From contig OX485807.1 in the NCBI GenBank assembly GCA_950295325.1, forward strand, positions 22,165,666 to 22,229,665: a DNA stretch of 64,000 nucleotides, written 5' to 3'. Under the pieces are notes generated by a model, which saw only the letters and a program-made list of their open reading frames with translations, ran no database searches and was not told where the DNA came from. A program made the translations under genes and the position numbers. Positions 23,491-35,259 of the stretch are shown here, piece by piece. Positions within the stretch are counted from its first letter, which is position 1, and every line of letters begins with the position of its first letter. Source of the stretch: Polytrichum commune. Its lineage: Eukaryota > Streptophyta > Polytrichopsida > Polytrichales > Polytrichaceae.

Positions 23491-24691
23491 TTTGGTGTGC
23501 ACCACATTCAAAGCTTTCTTAAGCTCCTCTAAAGTTCCCACACACTCGACTCTACCATAATCAACAAAGGCATCACACACCACGGTATGTGTCCTTTGAA
23601 ATATAAGGTTTTGTTCAACTTGGAAAACTTGGACTTAGTCGTTGGAGGAATTCACATTTTTTTTATGTAGTGCACATACATAATGCCACAAGTGTAAAGT
23701 AGATGGGTTATAAGTGGCTTGGTTTCTTAAATTAGACCCCTATATTTTATTGGTATGTGGTTCAATGAGGATCAAAGAGCAAACATCATAAAGACACGTG
23801 TTTAAAAGAGATTGGATTATGTTTTCAAATGTTAAGAACTGCTCTACACTCGATAGTGAACACAATTGGGAAGACCTATGTAGTTAGTTAAGAAATCAAC
23901 AATGTGTTCTTTTGATAACCATGACTAAATCGGGAGAGGTCCAATTTCCAATCCAATTTTTGCATATGTTTCATTGTAAATTTGTTATTGCACTACGAGC
24001 TTTATAATTTGACATTTGAAGGGTGATTTAGGGTTTTGTTTTTGCTTATATTGACTTTTTCCCCAAGGGTTTGCAGTAGTTATTCATTAGTGATTTTGAA
24101 ATGTGAACGAAACATCAAACTGTATTAAATACTCGTAATATTGTGGCCCATGTTAATTTTCTAGAGCCCACACTGATGTTTACAATGAGAATTAATGTAG
24201 GCCAAATTGATTTTCAACCCACACTGAATTCCTAATAGAAAATTAGCTTGGGCCACAATATTTGGTATTTTTAGGAAATTAACATGGGTGATTATTTTGG
24301 TGCTACGTTTGATGTAAGGTGGTTATTATTATTCTATAAAAGGTCTTGCTTGAAAGTCTTCATGAAGACCTGGGGGGAGACCCAGGTCGTGGACCAATGA
24401 AAATTCTACCTTGACTCTAAAATTAGTGCGGCCCACAATAATTATCTCCACGCTAATTTTCCACCCACACTAATAGGACTCTTTAGTGTACTTGCTAATT
24501 GTGTCACTTGTCAAAGGGATTGGGAAAACGCACAGCTTGCATTGCAATAGACAACGCCATATGTGAAAATTGTTAGAATGCAATTGAAAAAACCTACGTG
24601 GCTGGCGATACTAGAAGAAAACTTGGGGGTTTGTTCAATCCTTGGGGATTGTTCAATTGAAAAACTTGAGTGGTTGGCAAGACTGGAAGAA

Positions 24692-24857
24692 AACTTGTTC
24701 ATTACGACAATTTGTTGTGACTTGTTCATTGCAATTCAAGGCATGAAAATGCATAAATAAATCATTTGGTTGTCAACCGGAGGTTTATGGTTGTTGATTG
24801 TCCACGAGTTGCAATGGACAAGTCACAACAAATGGATGCAATGGATACGTTTTCTTC
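24692..24857. repeat. Inverted duplication with internal direct repeats
   Basis: About 47 bp at 24692-24739 (GAAGAAAACTTGTTCATT, GTTGTGACTTGTTCATTGCA) is repeated inverted at 24811-24857. The left part also contains two direct copies of a unit with TGGC(A/G)A..CTAGAAGAAAACTTG at about 24600 and 24675. The 65-codon frames over it are products of this symmetry. Confidence 0.65.
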
Positions 24858-24864
24858 TAGTGTG

Positions 24865-26630
24865 AGCTCATATATAATTCCAAAGCAAACTTTATTGAAC
24901 TCGAAGGCATATCGGTCCCCTACGCATATGAGAGGCCATGTACGGGTCTTTTGCAAACACATGTAGTTGACCTACATACTTCCATTTTAGACCAATCATG
25001 TCAAAATCAATCTTACATAAAATTTCATCAAATGCACTTTTCAAGTTGAAAACCTTAAAATAATTGAATGTTGTAGTTCAAATACACTACCAGGGTGCCT
25101 TGAATCATTGATTTTCACAAAACCCTTCAAATATTAGGATAATGTGTTAACTCAAATTCAAACCCATGAATATAGAAAGTATGGTTTCGAGACTTGGTGA
25201 GGGCTTATATAGGTTGTATATCTTATTAGTTGAGCATTCGACCCCTGAGAGAGAGAGAGAGAAGAAATGTTGACCATGTGATCAGCGTGATTGGAGTGCC
25301 TGTTCGACCTACCATTGGCATTAAACCATGAGGGCATAATACCATTGGTGCAGGACTACTAACCCCTCTCGGGGTGGGCACTATAGTGACACACTATACT
25401 AGTTCCTAGCGACCCATGAGACCTTTAAGGGAATGACATGGGAGTCCACGACACCTCATGTATGTGGGGATTTATTTGAGCAATCTTATCAAGGTAGGTG
25501 TGCCTAATTGTAGTGGTGAATGGTTGGGTGTGGACCTAAGTATGGACAATAGAAGGACATGTCTTAGAAAAGATTTGGAATACATATTCAAATTTATTAA
25601 CCATTCTAGATGTAATAGTCAACATAATTGGGGAAATCCATATGATCGTATAACAACTCGGAGAATATCCACTTTGATGATGATATTTAAAAAAGCTACG
25701 AAATTCAAGAGGAAAGTGGCTATGGGCACATTTTGGATTTCCTAATCATCTCGCACTAATTGTGTGTTTCTTATCCTACGAGAAGTAGCTGCAAAGAGAA
25801 GAAATGTCCGTTTAAGACATCCATACCTTGTTCGGGAGTTAGTTAGGCAGCAATATACAAGTGGTATATGGCACAACATGTAGTCAATAGCATAAATCAA
25901 AAGACATATGCCACGATGAGATCGGAATATATCTTGGACACCGATATAGGTTCAATCATTCATACAATTGGGAGGGCCCATGTGATCGTTTAAGATGGAA
26001 GGAATTATTATACTAACCTTCCTATAGCTTTTGCACCTCAACTCTAATTATGAAACTTGAATTTGCAATCTTCACGATTCACAATTAACAACTAACTGAG
26101 ATAGTTCCCTTTATGATCTAATCGTCAACAATGTTTGTGGAGTTGGAGGTGACCACAATATGACCACACGCCTTAGGGTCACTTTATATTGTAGCCAATG
26201 GTTGTGACCATGAAAATGTGAGGGTTCTTGAAAATCAATCAAAGGTCATATCATGTAGATTTGAAATCAAATATGCGTGGTCACAAGCCATCAAGTGTAA
26301 TGTACAAGCACACATTGTTGGGCTCTCAACCAAATGCTATCACACTACCATCCTATATAATAAGTTACAACAAATAGAGGGTTGTGAGGTTTTGAAGTAT
26401 TGCGGTCTCTTGGTTATGTGTTAAACCCGCCTCTTGGAAGGGGGTTTGATCCAAAATATGGTACATTGTGAAACAATTGTCCATTGCATGCCATGTAGGA
26501 ATACATGTAGTTTTTCATCCATTGTAAACTTCCTTGATCGTGTAGACCTTCTAGCTCTGATGCAAAGTGAAAGTGGGACAATCTTGACATTTTGCAACAA
26601 TGATTTTTATGGTCACGGGCCCTCGAGTTA
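24865..26630. other. Intergenic, no gene seen
   Basis: A short GA run at 25248-25262 and a 95-codon plus frame at 25458-25745 with no recognised domain. Confidence 0.45.
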
Positions 26631-26640
26631 TAGTGCGTAG

Positions 26641-26928
26641 GGATCTGCCTAAAAACCCCCATCGAGCGTGGCTCGGAGGCTAGGTTCGGGAGGGGGTGGT
26701 AGGGTTGGGATAAAACATGCCCCCTATTTTTTTAATTGGGTGGGGCCTTATTTGATCTCATAAGGGGCTCCCTAGGGTAATTTGGGGCCGCAAGACCCAA
26801 ATTTAGCAAAAAAAACCAAAAAAATCACCAAGGGGCTAAAACGGGGAGGGCCAGAAAAATGAACCCCACCGAACCTGGCCTCCGAGCCTGACAGCTGCAA
26901 CGCTCGTCGGGGGTACTTAGGGAGCCCC
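26641..26928. mobile_element. MITE with 10-bp TSD, Mutator-like
   Basis: A GC-richer 288-bp insertion flanked by TAGTGCGTAG at 26631-26640 and 26929-26938. Inverted ends are GGATCTGCCTAAAAACCCCC and, from the right, GGGGCTCCCTAAGTACCCCC. Inverted similarity continues further in (CGAGCGT, CTCGGAGGC, AGGTTCGG). The 9-10 bp duplication fits a Mutator-type MITE. No coding. Confidence 0.87.
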
Positions 26929-26938
26929 TAGTGCGTAG

Positions 26939-27439
26939 CACCTTTTAACATAAGTGTATACACAATACCTATTAGTTGGGACATTAGAATTATTTGTAAA
27001 GTGTCCGAATCAAACCCCATGTGACTTGGCTAAAAATGCGAGCTTATACATAAAGTTACTCGTTTTCATAAGGCTTAGATTAGTATGTTAGAAAAATGGG
27101 GTGGGCTAACACGATCCAACTCACTAGGTTGTCATACTAGGATTGGTGGGACCCATTAGCCTTGAATAGGTCGAGTGACACGTCAAACTGGTCAATCCCT
27201 ATTTTAGATCTTAAAATTCTTTCAAAGTATTTATGAGTCAAAAGATGAGGTCCAGGGAGTTGCACCCAATTTTCAAAAGGCTTTGACATATTTATGAACT
27301 ACAAATATATGTTTTGACTAGATTCCTCCATAACATTGGTCAGCACAAGGTTTTTGCTCCCCTTTCTAGAACCAATTAATCACTTCACTTTAAAATACGT
27401 TCATGTGTGAAAAAATCAATATATTCTCACCCTGATAAT
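26939..27439. other. Intergenic, no gene seen
   Basis: No supported feature. Confidence 0.5.
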
Positions 27440-29640
27440 AAAACACTTGATGAAACAACACCTTGATTATACGATGCATTTCTCAGTGACCAAACTTTCT
27501 AGTATTAATTCACCCCCATATTACAACTACGGCACTCATAATACAACATCTCAAAGCCCAATTTGTCATATAATAGAGGTAATTAATGTGCATACAATGG
27601 TGGGATCCACACTGATGATTTGCCTTGAGATCAAGGAGTTATTCCAAGCAAGAATGAATATGAAAAGGACATAAATCGTGATCATCGGCGGGGTAACTCA
27701 ACTTAACTCAAGGGTGGAGGTTGAAGTATAACTAAAGAAGATTAAGTTAGCTCAAGTAGTTGTTACATATTTCTTCTCGAGTTTTGATTGAAGGTTGAGT
27801 GTAGGTGGTTTACTTACACTAATTGGTAGGTGATAGTCAGTGAAGGTGTTCGAAGGGCAGGGGTTCTATTAATTAAGAAACATACTAGTGGGGTTGGGAG
27901 AATTCATTCATGTGTTTTGGAAGAGTCTAGCGGCAAGTGCTAGAATCTTGTTAATATCTTTTGTTGGGACATTTTTATGTTAGAGTTTTGGTGGTGAGGT
28001 GGTGTTTTATATTTGAAGAAAATTGAGTTAGGTTAGGGGTTTTGTGTATGAGGACTCCTCTCCACTCCTTTCCATATTAGGCTTGTATTCGGAGCTGGGA
28101 CATGGGAATGATAATTGCTAAGGATTCAAATGATTGGGTAATAATACTTAAATTCTTGTGATTGATCAATGGATTGCAACTGCAGAGATCGATCTCACAA
28201 ACTAGGTTTAATCTTGAGTGATGTAATGGGAGGGATGTGTCGAAGGCATGGCGGAGTTGGTGGATTTGGCATGGGTAGAGAAGGTCAATTGGTTTAGATT
28301 TGAATGAAGAGCCAGTGGAGGAGAATGATGTGGGTGACTAGCCAACACCATATAGTCAAGCTTCCTTCAGCTTGTGAGTATGCCCAATTACTATCAATTT
28401 TTTTGGTGAAGAATTCTTTGGAGGTTTTTTGCTGCAAGTGTCATGAACATGTGACCTTTAGCAACTAATTTTTAAAAAGACATTAATTTCCAACATCAAC
28501 GAATATCATCAAAAAAACACTAGGTTCTTATTAGTGTGTGATATGATGAAGAATCATCAAGAAACTATATACAATTTAAAAATCCATATTATGTGACGTT
28601 GTGAACATATTTCTTCAATATAAAATGTTCTTTCATACATGTCTATATGCATTGTGTATACAAAATGACAATTTACATCAAAATAGGCCATTTTCTTGAA
28701 AATTCTCAACAATTCTAAATTTAAGAATGTCGTATGATTGAGAATATGACATTTGGATGATATGACACTCTTTTGCGCGACCAAACGTGTCATATTAAAG
28801 AGAGGGAGAACAATGTGGTTTGGATTGCATAATGGCTAGGTGGGAGCATACTACTGACTTAATGAGGGCAATATACTGGCTTAAATAGATCATAAAATGT
28901 AGAATAGCGAAGGAATAATGGTCTACATATTCATGGGCCCACAAAGCTCAAAGTGAAGGCTTTTATAGGAGTCTTTCAGAGACTTTGCGAATAACTCTAT
29001 GGGAGCGTGGAGTTGGGAAGGGAACCGAGGATAAGCCGTTTTGAAAGACTTGGACAATAAAGTGAAGGTAGATGGGCCTTACTTGGTTTATTTATTTATT
29101 TATGATTATTATTATTGTTTTAGAGCTGCCTTATCCTACTCAAATTCGCGAGGATGAATTTAGATGCGTCTGCAAATGTATATGGAGAAGCCATGATCAA
29201 TAGCATAAGTTTTCGGAGCTAATCTAAGATTGTGATGAATCATCAAAGTCAGGGGCATCACCAACCTTGATTTTCAGGGTAGGCTCATTCGGGAAATCGA
29301 TTTTTATGCGATGCATATTTTTTTAAGGGAAAATGTCATTTTATGTATATGACCTAGACTTTCAAGTGGGCCCTTCGCATCCAGGGTAGGCACGCCCTAC
29401 CCATGCCTAGGCTCGGCGACGCCCCTGATCAAAGTCCACTAATAATGAGCCATAGAATGCCACATATGTATTCTATGTGAACCATTTTTGAACCTAGAAT
29501 GGTGAGGAATATTTGTACACATACATGTAATCCAATCTCTTTTAAACACAAGGTCGGTTTTAGATAAACACCTAATCACCCGGTACTCAAACATAAGTGT
29601 GCGATTAAGATACGTAACTAGATATTAGGCCGACTTACCT
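27440..29640. repeat. Dispersed repeat family, copy 2 (expanded)
   Basis: Matches blocks of 8740-9600: GATTATACGATGCA at about 27463, ATAATAGAGGTAATTA near 27570, the block at 28600-28815, GTAGATGGGCCTTACTTGG near 29068, and CCAATCTCTTTTAAACACA near 29531. About 0.9 kb (27680-28590) absent from copy 1 looks like an insertion, but I could not define its ends. Confidence 0.6.
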
Positions 29641-29849
29641 TAACTCTAACTTATTTGAGTGTGCAGTTGGAAACTTACAAGGAAACCGAGGAGAAGCATC
29701 CCAGGATCTAGCTGGGTAACCAACTAGGCAAACTTGGGCGTCCAGCAAGCTGGTCGGCCAACATTGATGGCACACAAATGAACCTAGAGGGACTTGGGAC
29801 CCAATTGAAGAGTGCATGTGGTGTGACTCCCAAAAGATACACACAAGCG

Positions 29850-30321
29850 AGTGAAAGGAAGGAAGGGAAGGGAAGGGAGGGGAAGGTTTGGCATTGAACT
29901 CAGAGACATTGAATGAAAAGGGCAAGGAAAGGAAGGGGCAAGAGGGCAAGTGGGCAGGGAAGGATGTTACATAATAGAGCGGTAATAAGAGCTTTTAACT
30001 GAATAGAAGGGAAGGGAAGGGAAAGGGCGGGATGGGTGGTGGTGGGGTGGAGCCTAAACCCATGCGCCCTTTGTGCACTCTCTGACGCATGCGAGCGCAG
30101 GAGCGGGACAAAAGCAAGAGAGAGACTGTGAGAGGGGGACATCTCACCTCTGGGACTCGGGAAAGAAAGAAAGGAAGAAAGAAAGCAAGAGAGAGAGAGA
30201 GAAGAGAGAAGAGTGAAAGAAAGAAAGAAGAGGGAGGGAGGGAGGGAGGTGCTGTAGAGAGAGGGAGCTGTAGAGAGAGAGGGAGAGAGAGAGAGAGGAG
30301 AGGGCAGGAAGCGAGGCACAC

Positions 30322-30352
<31 letters not shown>

Positions 30353-30360
30353 AGGGGGGA
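29850..30360 (+). promoter_or_regulatory. Purine-rich (GA/GGGA) tract upstream of the AT-hook gene
   Basis: About 500 bp of GA, GAAA and GGGA repeats on the plus strand. In plants such tracts are common just upstream of transcription starts and are bound by BBR/BPC-type GAGA factors. The sequence bias is seen; the promoter role is inference. No convincing TATA box. Confidence 0.5.
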
Positions 30361-32083
30361 GGGGGGGCTGTTCTGTAGAGGCGGGAATTCCCTTGGCTGA
30401 CGACGATCGATCATTACCTACCATGGATGACACGCCCACAACTACTCTTTCTCTTCCTCTTCGGCTTCGGCTTCTGGTTCTTCAACTTGAGCTTCAGCTT
30501 CTCTCTACTGCTTATTCCTACTCCTTGCAGCTGTGTGCCCGCCGCCCCTCCCACCACAACCTCATTGCTCTCTTCGCCAATGCGCCCACCTAGCCACTGA
30601 AGTGAGGCTCCTGGATTTTCCCCCAATGTTTTTGTTCCACCACTCTCCATTCTGGTCTGCTCTTTCTCTCTTTTGTTTTGTTTCGTTCTTTATGTTGATT
30701 TTTTTTTTGGGTTTGTTTTGTTTGTTGAGTTTTCGTTTCTGGGGAGTGAGTGTTTTTGAATCCGTGGTAAAGTGATGAGTAGGTTTGGGTTTGGCGCCCT
30801 CGGGGAAGAAACGGCTTTGTTTGTCGTAGTGGAGTTTGTCAGAAGATGCTTTGATGCTGGGGAGAGCTTTTGTTGGCTTCCAGTTTTTTTTCCTTTTTTT
30901 TTCTTTTTTTTTGGGGGGGGAAGGGTTTGAGTGTTGAAGTTTTGGAGTGAGAGAGGGAGTTTTCGGTGTGTTGGGTTTGTTTTGTTTTGTTTTGGAGGGT
31001 GGGCTGTGTCTAGGACCTTGAAGCAGGTGAGGTTTGGGCGTGCTGATCAAGTGATAGTGTGCTAGAATGTCTGAGTTGTGGCTATGAGAAACAGTCCACA
31101 AGGCACTTTTTTCATTGGTATCAGCGTGTGGGTGATCACACTACTTTCAAGTTTGCCGAAATGGCGAACCTCGGGGGAGAGAGGGAGAGTTGGTGCACAG
31201 GGGTTTGGTGTAGAAGGACATGACCGTTGTGCATAAGCAGAAGAAGCAACAGTGGTAGTGACGATGGGAGTTTGAAGGTCACTGAATTTCGAGTAGCAAT
31301 TTTAAGTTAGCCCAGTTGCCCCCAACCCAAATTTCTGAGCTAAGTTACTCACTCCTGGGTGTCGAAAATCATCAGGAAGGCATATGTAGAGATAATAGAT
31401 AGTTAGATACCAATACCAGCAGGGCTGCTGTGCAGTGTGCTGCATGCGGGCTGGCGGGGTCACAAGAAGAATCTGAAGGCTCTTAACTTAAAACACTGAA
31501 AGGGGCTTTTGAGTGGAGTGCTGCAAGGGTTTTGTGGGACCCAGAGAGAGGCAGGGAGGTGCTTCAAGATGCCAAACACATACATATTCTTAACTTACCA
31601 TACCCCGGATGGCTGGAGCAGAATCCTTCCTCTCTGTGTGTGGTCAACTTAACTTAGGGGTACATACTACATACTTATAGAGGCCACCGTGGCTGATCAT
31701 CACATGCTCATAACTTTCATGGGTTGCATCAAATCATCAATACGAGCATAAGCTTCAATCACCGAAGAGATTTATTTTTTTATCTGTGCCTCCAGTTTGG
31801 GTTTCTTCTCACACTGTTTCTCCCCTCCGCTTTCTTCATTTTCTTCTAGTTAGGTCGGCCAGCACTTTCACCTATGAAGCCTAAGCTTCTCCTCATTGTC
31901 TTAATGAGTGACCACCATATCATGGTTTCGCTTCTGCCTGCAGTCTGTCCATGGCCATTCCCAGCCATGGTTGTTCATTTGATCTCGGTGGTTGGCTTTG
32001 TCATCTGCACATCTATTTTCTCCCATCTAGCTTCTTCTCTTCAGTTTTGAAGGACATTGGTTTTAGGTGCCGCCTCCAGTACG

Positions 32084-32164
<81 letters not shown>

Positions 32165-32376
32165 TTGGGTTTTGCATGTAGGCCAACTCAAAATACTGAC
32201 ACCTGCGTGTAGCCTCTTGTGTTTACGAGACCACGGTGAACTCTTTGCATTAGACTTGTGGCCGCCTTTTGTAGTTTAGTCTATATCTATGGAAGGGTTA
32301 GGATGCCAAAAACCATGCTGCCTTCTTTTTGTCGACCGCAGAACTCCGCTAATTAGTACCAAAGACCACGGGTACA

Positions 32377-32409
<33 letters not shown>

Positions 32410-32617
32410 GGGAATACCACACTCTCCCAACACATGAGGAGGAAGATTGTAGAACTTTAGCTGTCTGTTTCGACTAGGGTTTCAAGGTTATCGCTTCTCT
32501 GTCCGCAAACTTTAATACGGGCTTCAGGGCACGAATTCCGAGCTACTTCGCGTACAATGGTAGTATGACTTTGGGTCACTGTTATTTGGATGGTCGTCCG
32601 AGTAATGAGCCATATTA

Positions 32618-32655
<38 letters not shown>

Positions 32656-34400
32656 AGCAGCAGCAGCAGCTTCTTGATTTCTGGATCTGGCAGAGGCCCA
32701 TTTTCTATGTTGTGCTTGGTTGGTTCATGTTTGGAGCTCTTATTTAGAACGCGTCTATTTCTGAACTCATTCCAGCATCTTCATGTTGTCTTGGAATTTC
32801 TGTTTGAAGCAACCAGTTAAAGCTTTGAACCAACAGTGTAGAGAGCTCCGGGGACCAGTGTACCTTACATCGGTGCTCTGTATGGGCTACGGGTGGACTT
32901 TGAGATGCTTTATGTGTAAATAGTTTTTTTTGACGCCACCACTACTCATGTATGTTCTTTCTGGTGCAGGGTAAAAGCATTTAGAACTCTGTGCAAGTTA
33001 TTGGGGAATAATCTTTAATCATCTACTTCCGATTTCATCTCTCAAATAGTACACTAGCTCCTGAACTGCATGTTTTCTGATAAGCATGCCCGGACCCCTT
33101 TCCCGCGCTAGTGAACCCTTGTTCTTAACTTACCAGACATTTCGTTACCCTTTATTTTGTAAGAGCCAATGCTGTGGAGCGGCAGTTAGTGACCTTGCAG
33201 TGTAGCTTCTCTACCTTCAAATAAATGATAGTGGCCTTGTTTGTTACGAGCACCGCAAGTTATCAACTTCTTCTGCTCATGTTGGGTTTGTATGGTGAAG
33301 GGCTAACGGTGTGAAATGCATAAAACGCTGAATAAATATATTAATATATTGAGACCCGGGTGACGTTTTTTTTTAAGAGAAACTGAGTCTCGTTTGTAAA
33401 TTGTGCTGTTACTAAACTCAGGACTGGAAAGCCCGGAGTTGGTTAACCACATTACAGATTTTGCCTTGTGTGGCCTGTTGACATGTACGAAATAAATTTA
33501 ATTGGAAGTGCATTGGTGTTGAACTGCTTGAGTAGCTTCAGTTACTGCAGGCAGCTGACCGGTGATCCTAGAGTAGGCATTATTGAGAAGCAAGTATGGT
33601 ACTGTAAGCAAAACTAATGGTCATAGGGCATCTTGCTTTTTAACTAATAGAGGACTTGATGGAGTTCACTAACATTGTTCATGTACAAAGGTGTTCTAGA
33701 GGTGTCCACTTGGGTGTAAAATTTGATTTGGCACAAGTTACTGATGAGAACGTGAAACTTTGTTTTGAACAGACAGATTCATCAGCTTGGGGAGCAAGCC
33801 AATCTACGGACGGATGTAGATGATTTACATCGACCATTTGACACAACCAAAGAGGTACGCCAAACAATTATTGAACATAGTCCAGGTAGGATGCATGTCA
33901 GGTCATACTTTGTGAGATGATTAGGGTGGTAGCGATGATGGAATTTACTTTGCAGGCTGATGTGATTTCTATGTACTTTGTGTTTGAACTGAGTTGACAT
34001 GCTACATAACATCTGTCAGTTTGTATCTCATGTTTTGGATCTTGAAAATCAGAACACGAACCAGTTGAAGTCCACGTGCCTTTGAATTCTATAATGTCAT
34101 GTCTGTGACATCATCAGCACAAACTACACAAAAACAGGTTGAAATACAGAATATCAGATATAAACCTGTCACTCTCAATATCTAATGTTCTTGTCACTTG
34201 CAAGCTACCATGAGAAGCCAGAGCCTGAACATCCTTGGATGCCTCAGGCTTCAAATTCTTGTTGGAATCTTACTATATTGTGGGGAGGGTCAAACTTGGT
34301 TGTTGTTAGGCTTGATTGATTCAATTGAGTTTTGTGGTTAGTTGATTCTCTCATCATCTCATATGTAATGTGAATGATGATGTGGTTGGGTGGTAGGGTG
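30361..34400 (+). other. Probable 5' leader and introns of the AT-hook transcription unit
   Basis: From about 30361 the composition changes to CT-rich, leader-like sequence with an ATG (30423) opening a 56-codon frame that ends at 30593, a possible upstream ORF. T-rich, intron-like DNA follows. Consensus-looking junctions include CAG|GTGAGG at about 31026 and GTGCAG|GGTAAA at about 32970. Microsatellites lie at 32088-32161 (GA, about 37 repeats), 32379-32409 (AAT) and 32622-32650 (GA). No long coding exon is seen. That this is leader plus introns is inference from position and composition. Confidence 0.4.
33773..33854 (+). other. Candidate small internal exon
   Basis: An 82-bp segment bounded by a T-rich acceptor (TTGTTTTGAACAG) and a donor (AAAGAG|GTACGC). 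It is open in one frame (begins QIHQLGEQANLRTD, ends DTTKE) and ends exactly on a codon boundary. It could be spliced in frame to an acceptor CGAG at 34431-34434, giving the AT-hook protein an upstream extension. It could equally be untranslated or chance. Confidence 0.3.
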
Positions 34401-34500
34401 ATTTGTGAGGACCAGCGGTTTTGCTCTGGACGAGACACTGGTGTATCGTATCATTGTGGACCTGACCTGGACAGAGCCAGGGAAGACGTCGGGAACAGAC

Positions 34501-35259
34501 ATGCAAGACGGAGAGGCAGGTGCTGGACATGCAACAGACATTGATCCGGAAGGTTTGATAAGTAAAATGGACGAGGGCAATGCGGGTGTCCTGGTGCAGG
34601 AGGTGGGTCACACCGACAAGGACATGGGGGTGGTCGGGGAAGCCAGCCCGGGGGAAGCGAAACGGGGCCGAGGCAGACCTCCCAAGAAGAATGGCGTTGC
34701 AAAATCCACCGAGAAGTTGTCAGTGGATGGCGTGAAGCGAGGTAGGGGCAGGCCGCCCAAGGCGAAGGCGGAGGATGGCAGCAAGGCTCCCGAGGAGGGT
34801 GGTGCAAAAACAACGACGACCGGGACACCGGGTCGGGGCCGAGGCCGGCCTCCAAAGGCGAAGGTGGACAAAGCCTCAACGAGCGAGGCAGACAAATCGG
34901 CAGAGGACGACGAGGAAGCTGTGGATGCGGATGACAGCCCCAGCAAACCCAAGCGTGGACGAGGCAGGCCACCAAAGGCAAAGGGCGAATCAGATGAGGC
35001 ATCGAAGAAGGCCAAAGTGGGGGGGAAGGATGGAGAAGCCTCTGACAGCAGTGCGGGGAACAATACTGATCCTGCGAAACCCAAGCGTGGCAGAGGGCGT
35101 CCTCCCAAAGCCAAGGGTGATGAACCTGAAAAGGCTGGCAAGGAGAAAGAGGACGAGGCATGCGAGGGTGAAACTGATGCTGTCAAAGGAGGTGTTGCGG
35201 CCCCTGAGAAGAAGCGTGGACGAGGTCGGCCACCCAAGACAAAGATGGCTATGGCGTAG
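34501..35259 (+). CDS. Multi-AT-hook nuclear DNA-binding protein
   Basis: A 252-residue protein with six identical AT-hook cores, RGRGRPPK, at residues 55-62, 80-87, 112-119, 152-159, 196-203 and 239-246. In this motif the R-G-R-P core inserts into the minor groove of AT-rich DNA. Hooks are separated by 17-36 residue hydrophilic linkers rich in Lys, Glu, Asp and Ala, with acidic stretches near 126-147 and 205-226. There is no PPC/DUF296, histone H1 or other folded domain, so it resembles HMGA-like architectural proteins, with more hooks than the four usual in plant HMGA. I start at ATG 34501; the frame is open 32 codons upstream to 34405 without an ATG, so an upstream exon could add residues. 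Codon use is much more GC-rich than its surroundings and the CDS is a single exon. The 3'UTR follows. Most likely role: chromatin/transcription architecture at AT-rich DNA. Confidence 0.85.
   Translation: MQDGEAGAGHATDIDPEGLISKMDEGNAGVLVQEVGHTDKDMGVVGEASPGEAKRGRGRPPKKNGVAKSTEKLSVDGVKRGRGRPPKAKAEDGSKAPEEGGAKTTTTGTPGRGRGRPPKAKVDKASTSEADKSAEDDEEAVDADDSPSKPKRGRGRPPKAKGESDEASKKAKVGGKDGEASDSSAGNNTDPAKPKRGRGRPPKAKGDEPEKAGKEKEDEACEGETDAVKGGVAAPEKKRGRGRPPKTKMAMA

Larger units (their letters stand above)
21450..24493. mobile_element. Long-terminal-inverted-repeat (foldback/MULE-like) structure
   Basis: Sequence at about 21450-21790 is similar, in reverse complement, to about 24110-24493. Shared blocks include TATTAGTG, CACTAATTTT, GGGTTGAA, CACATTAAT and GTGGGCTCTAGAAAATT. 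The arms are about 350 bp, diverged, and made of repeated modules of the form ATTAGYGTGGGC. No transposase frame lies between them. The ends are approximate and no duplication is assigned. Alternatively, two related MITEs inserted in opposite orientation. Confidence 0.5.

Noticed and set aside
29900-30439. Long Ser/Leu/Pro-rich and Arg/Glu-rich frames on both strands
   Set aside because: Both are translations of the GA/CT low-complexity tract; frames of this kind are expected in such repeats.
30562-31101. 179-codon minus-strand frame, Lys/Pro-rich
   Set aside because: It is the complement of a T-rich, intron-like stretch with homopolymers; composition explains it and no domain is present.
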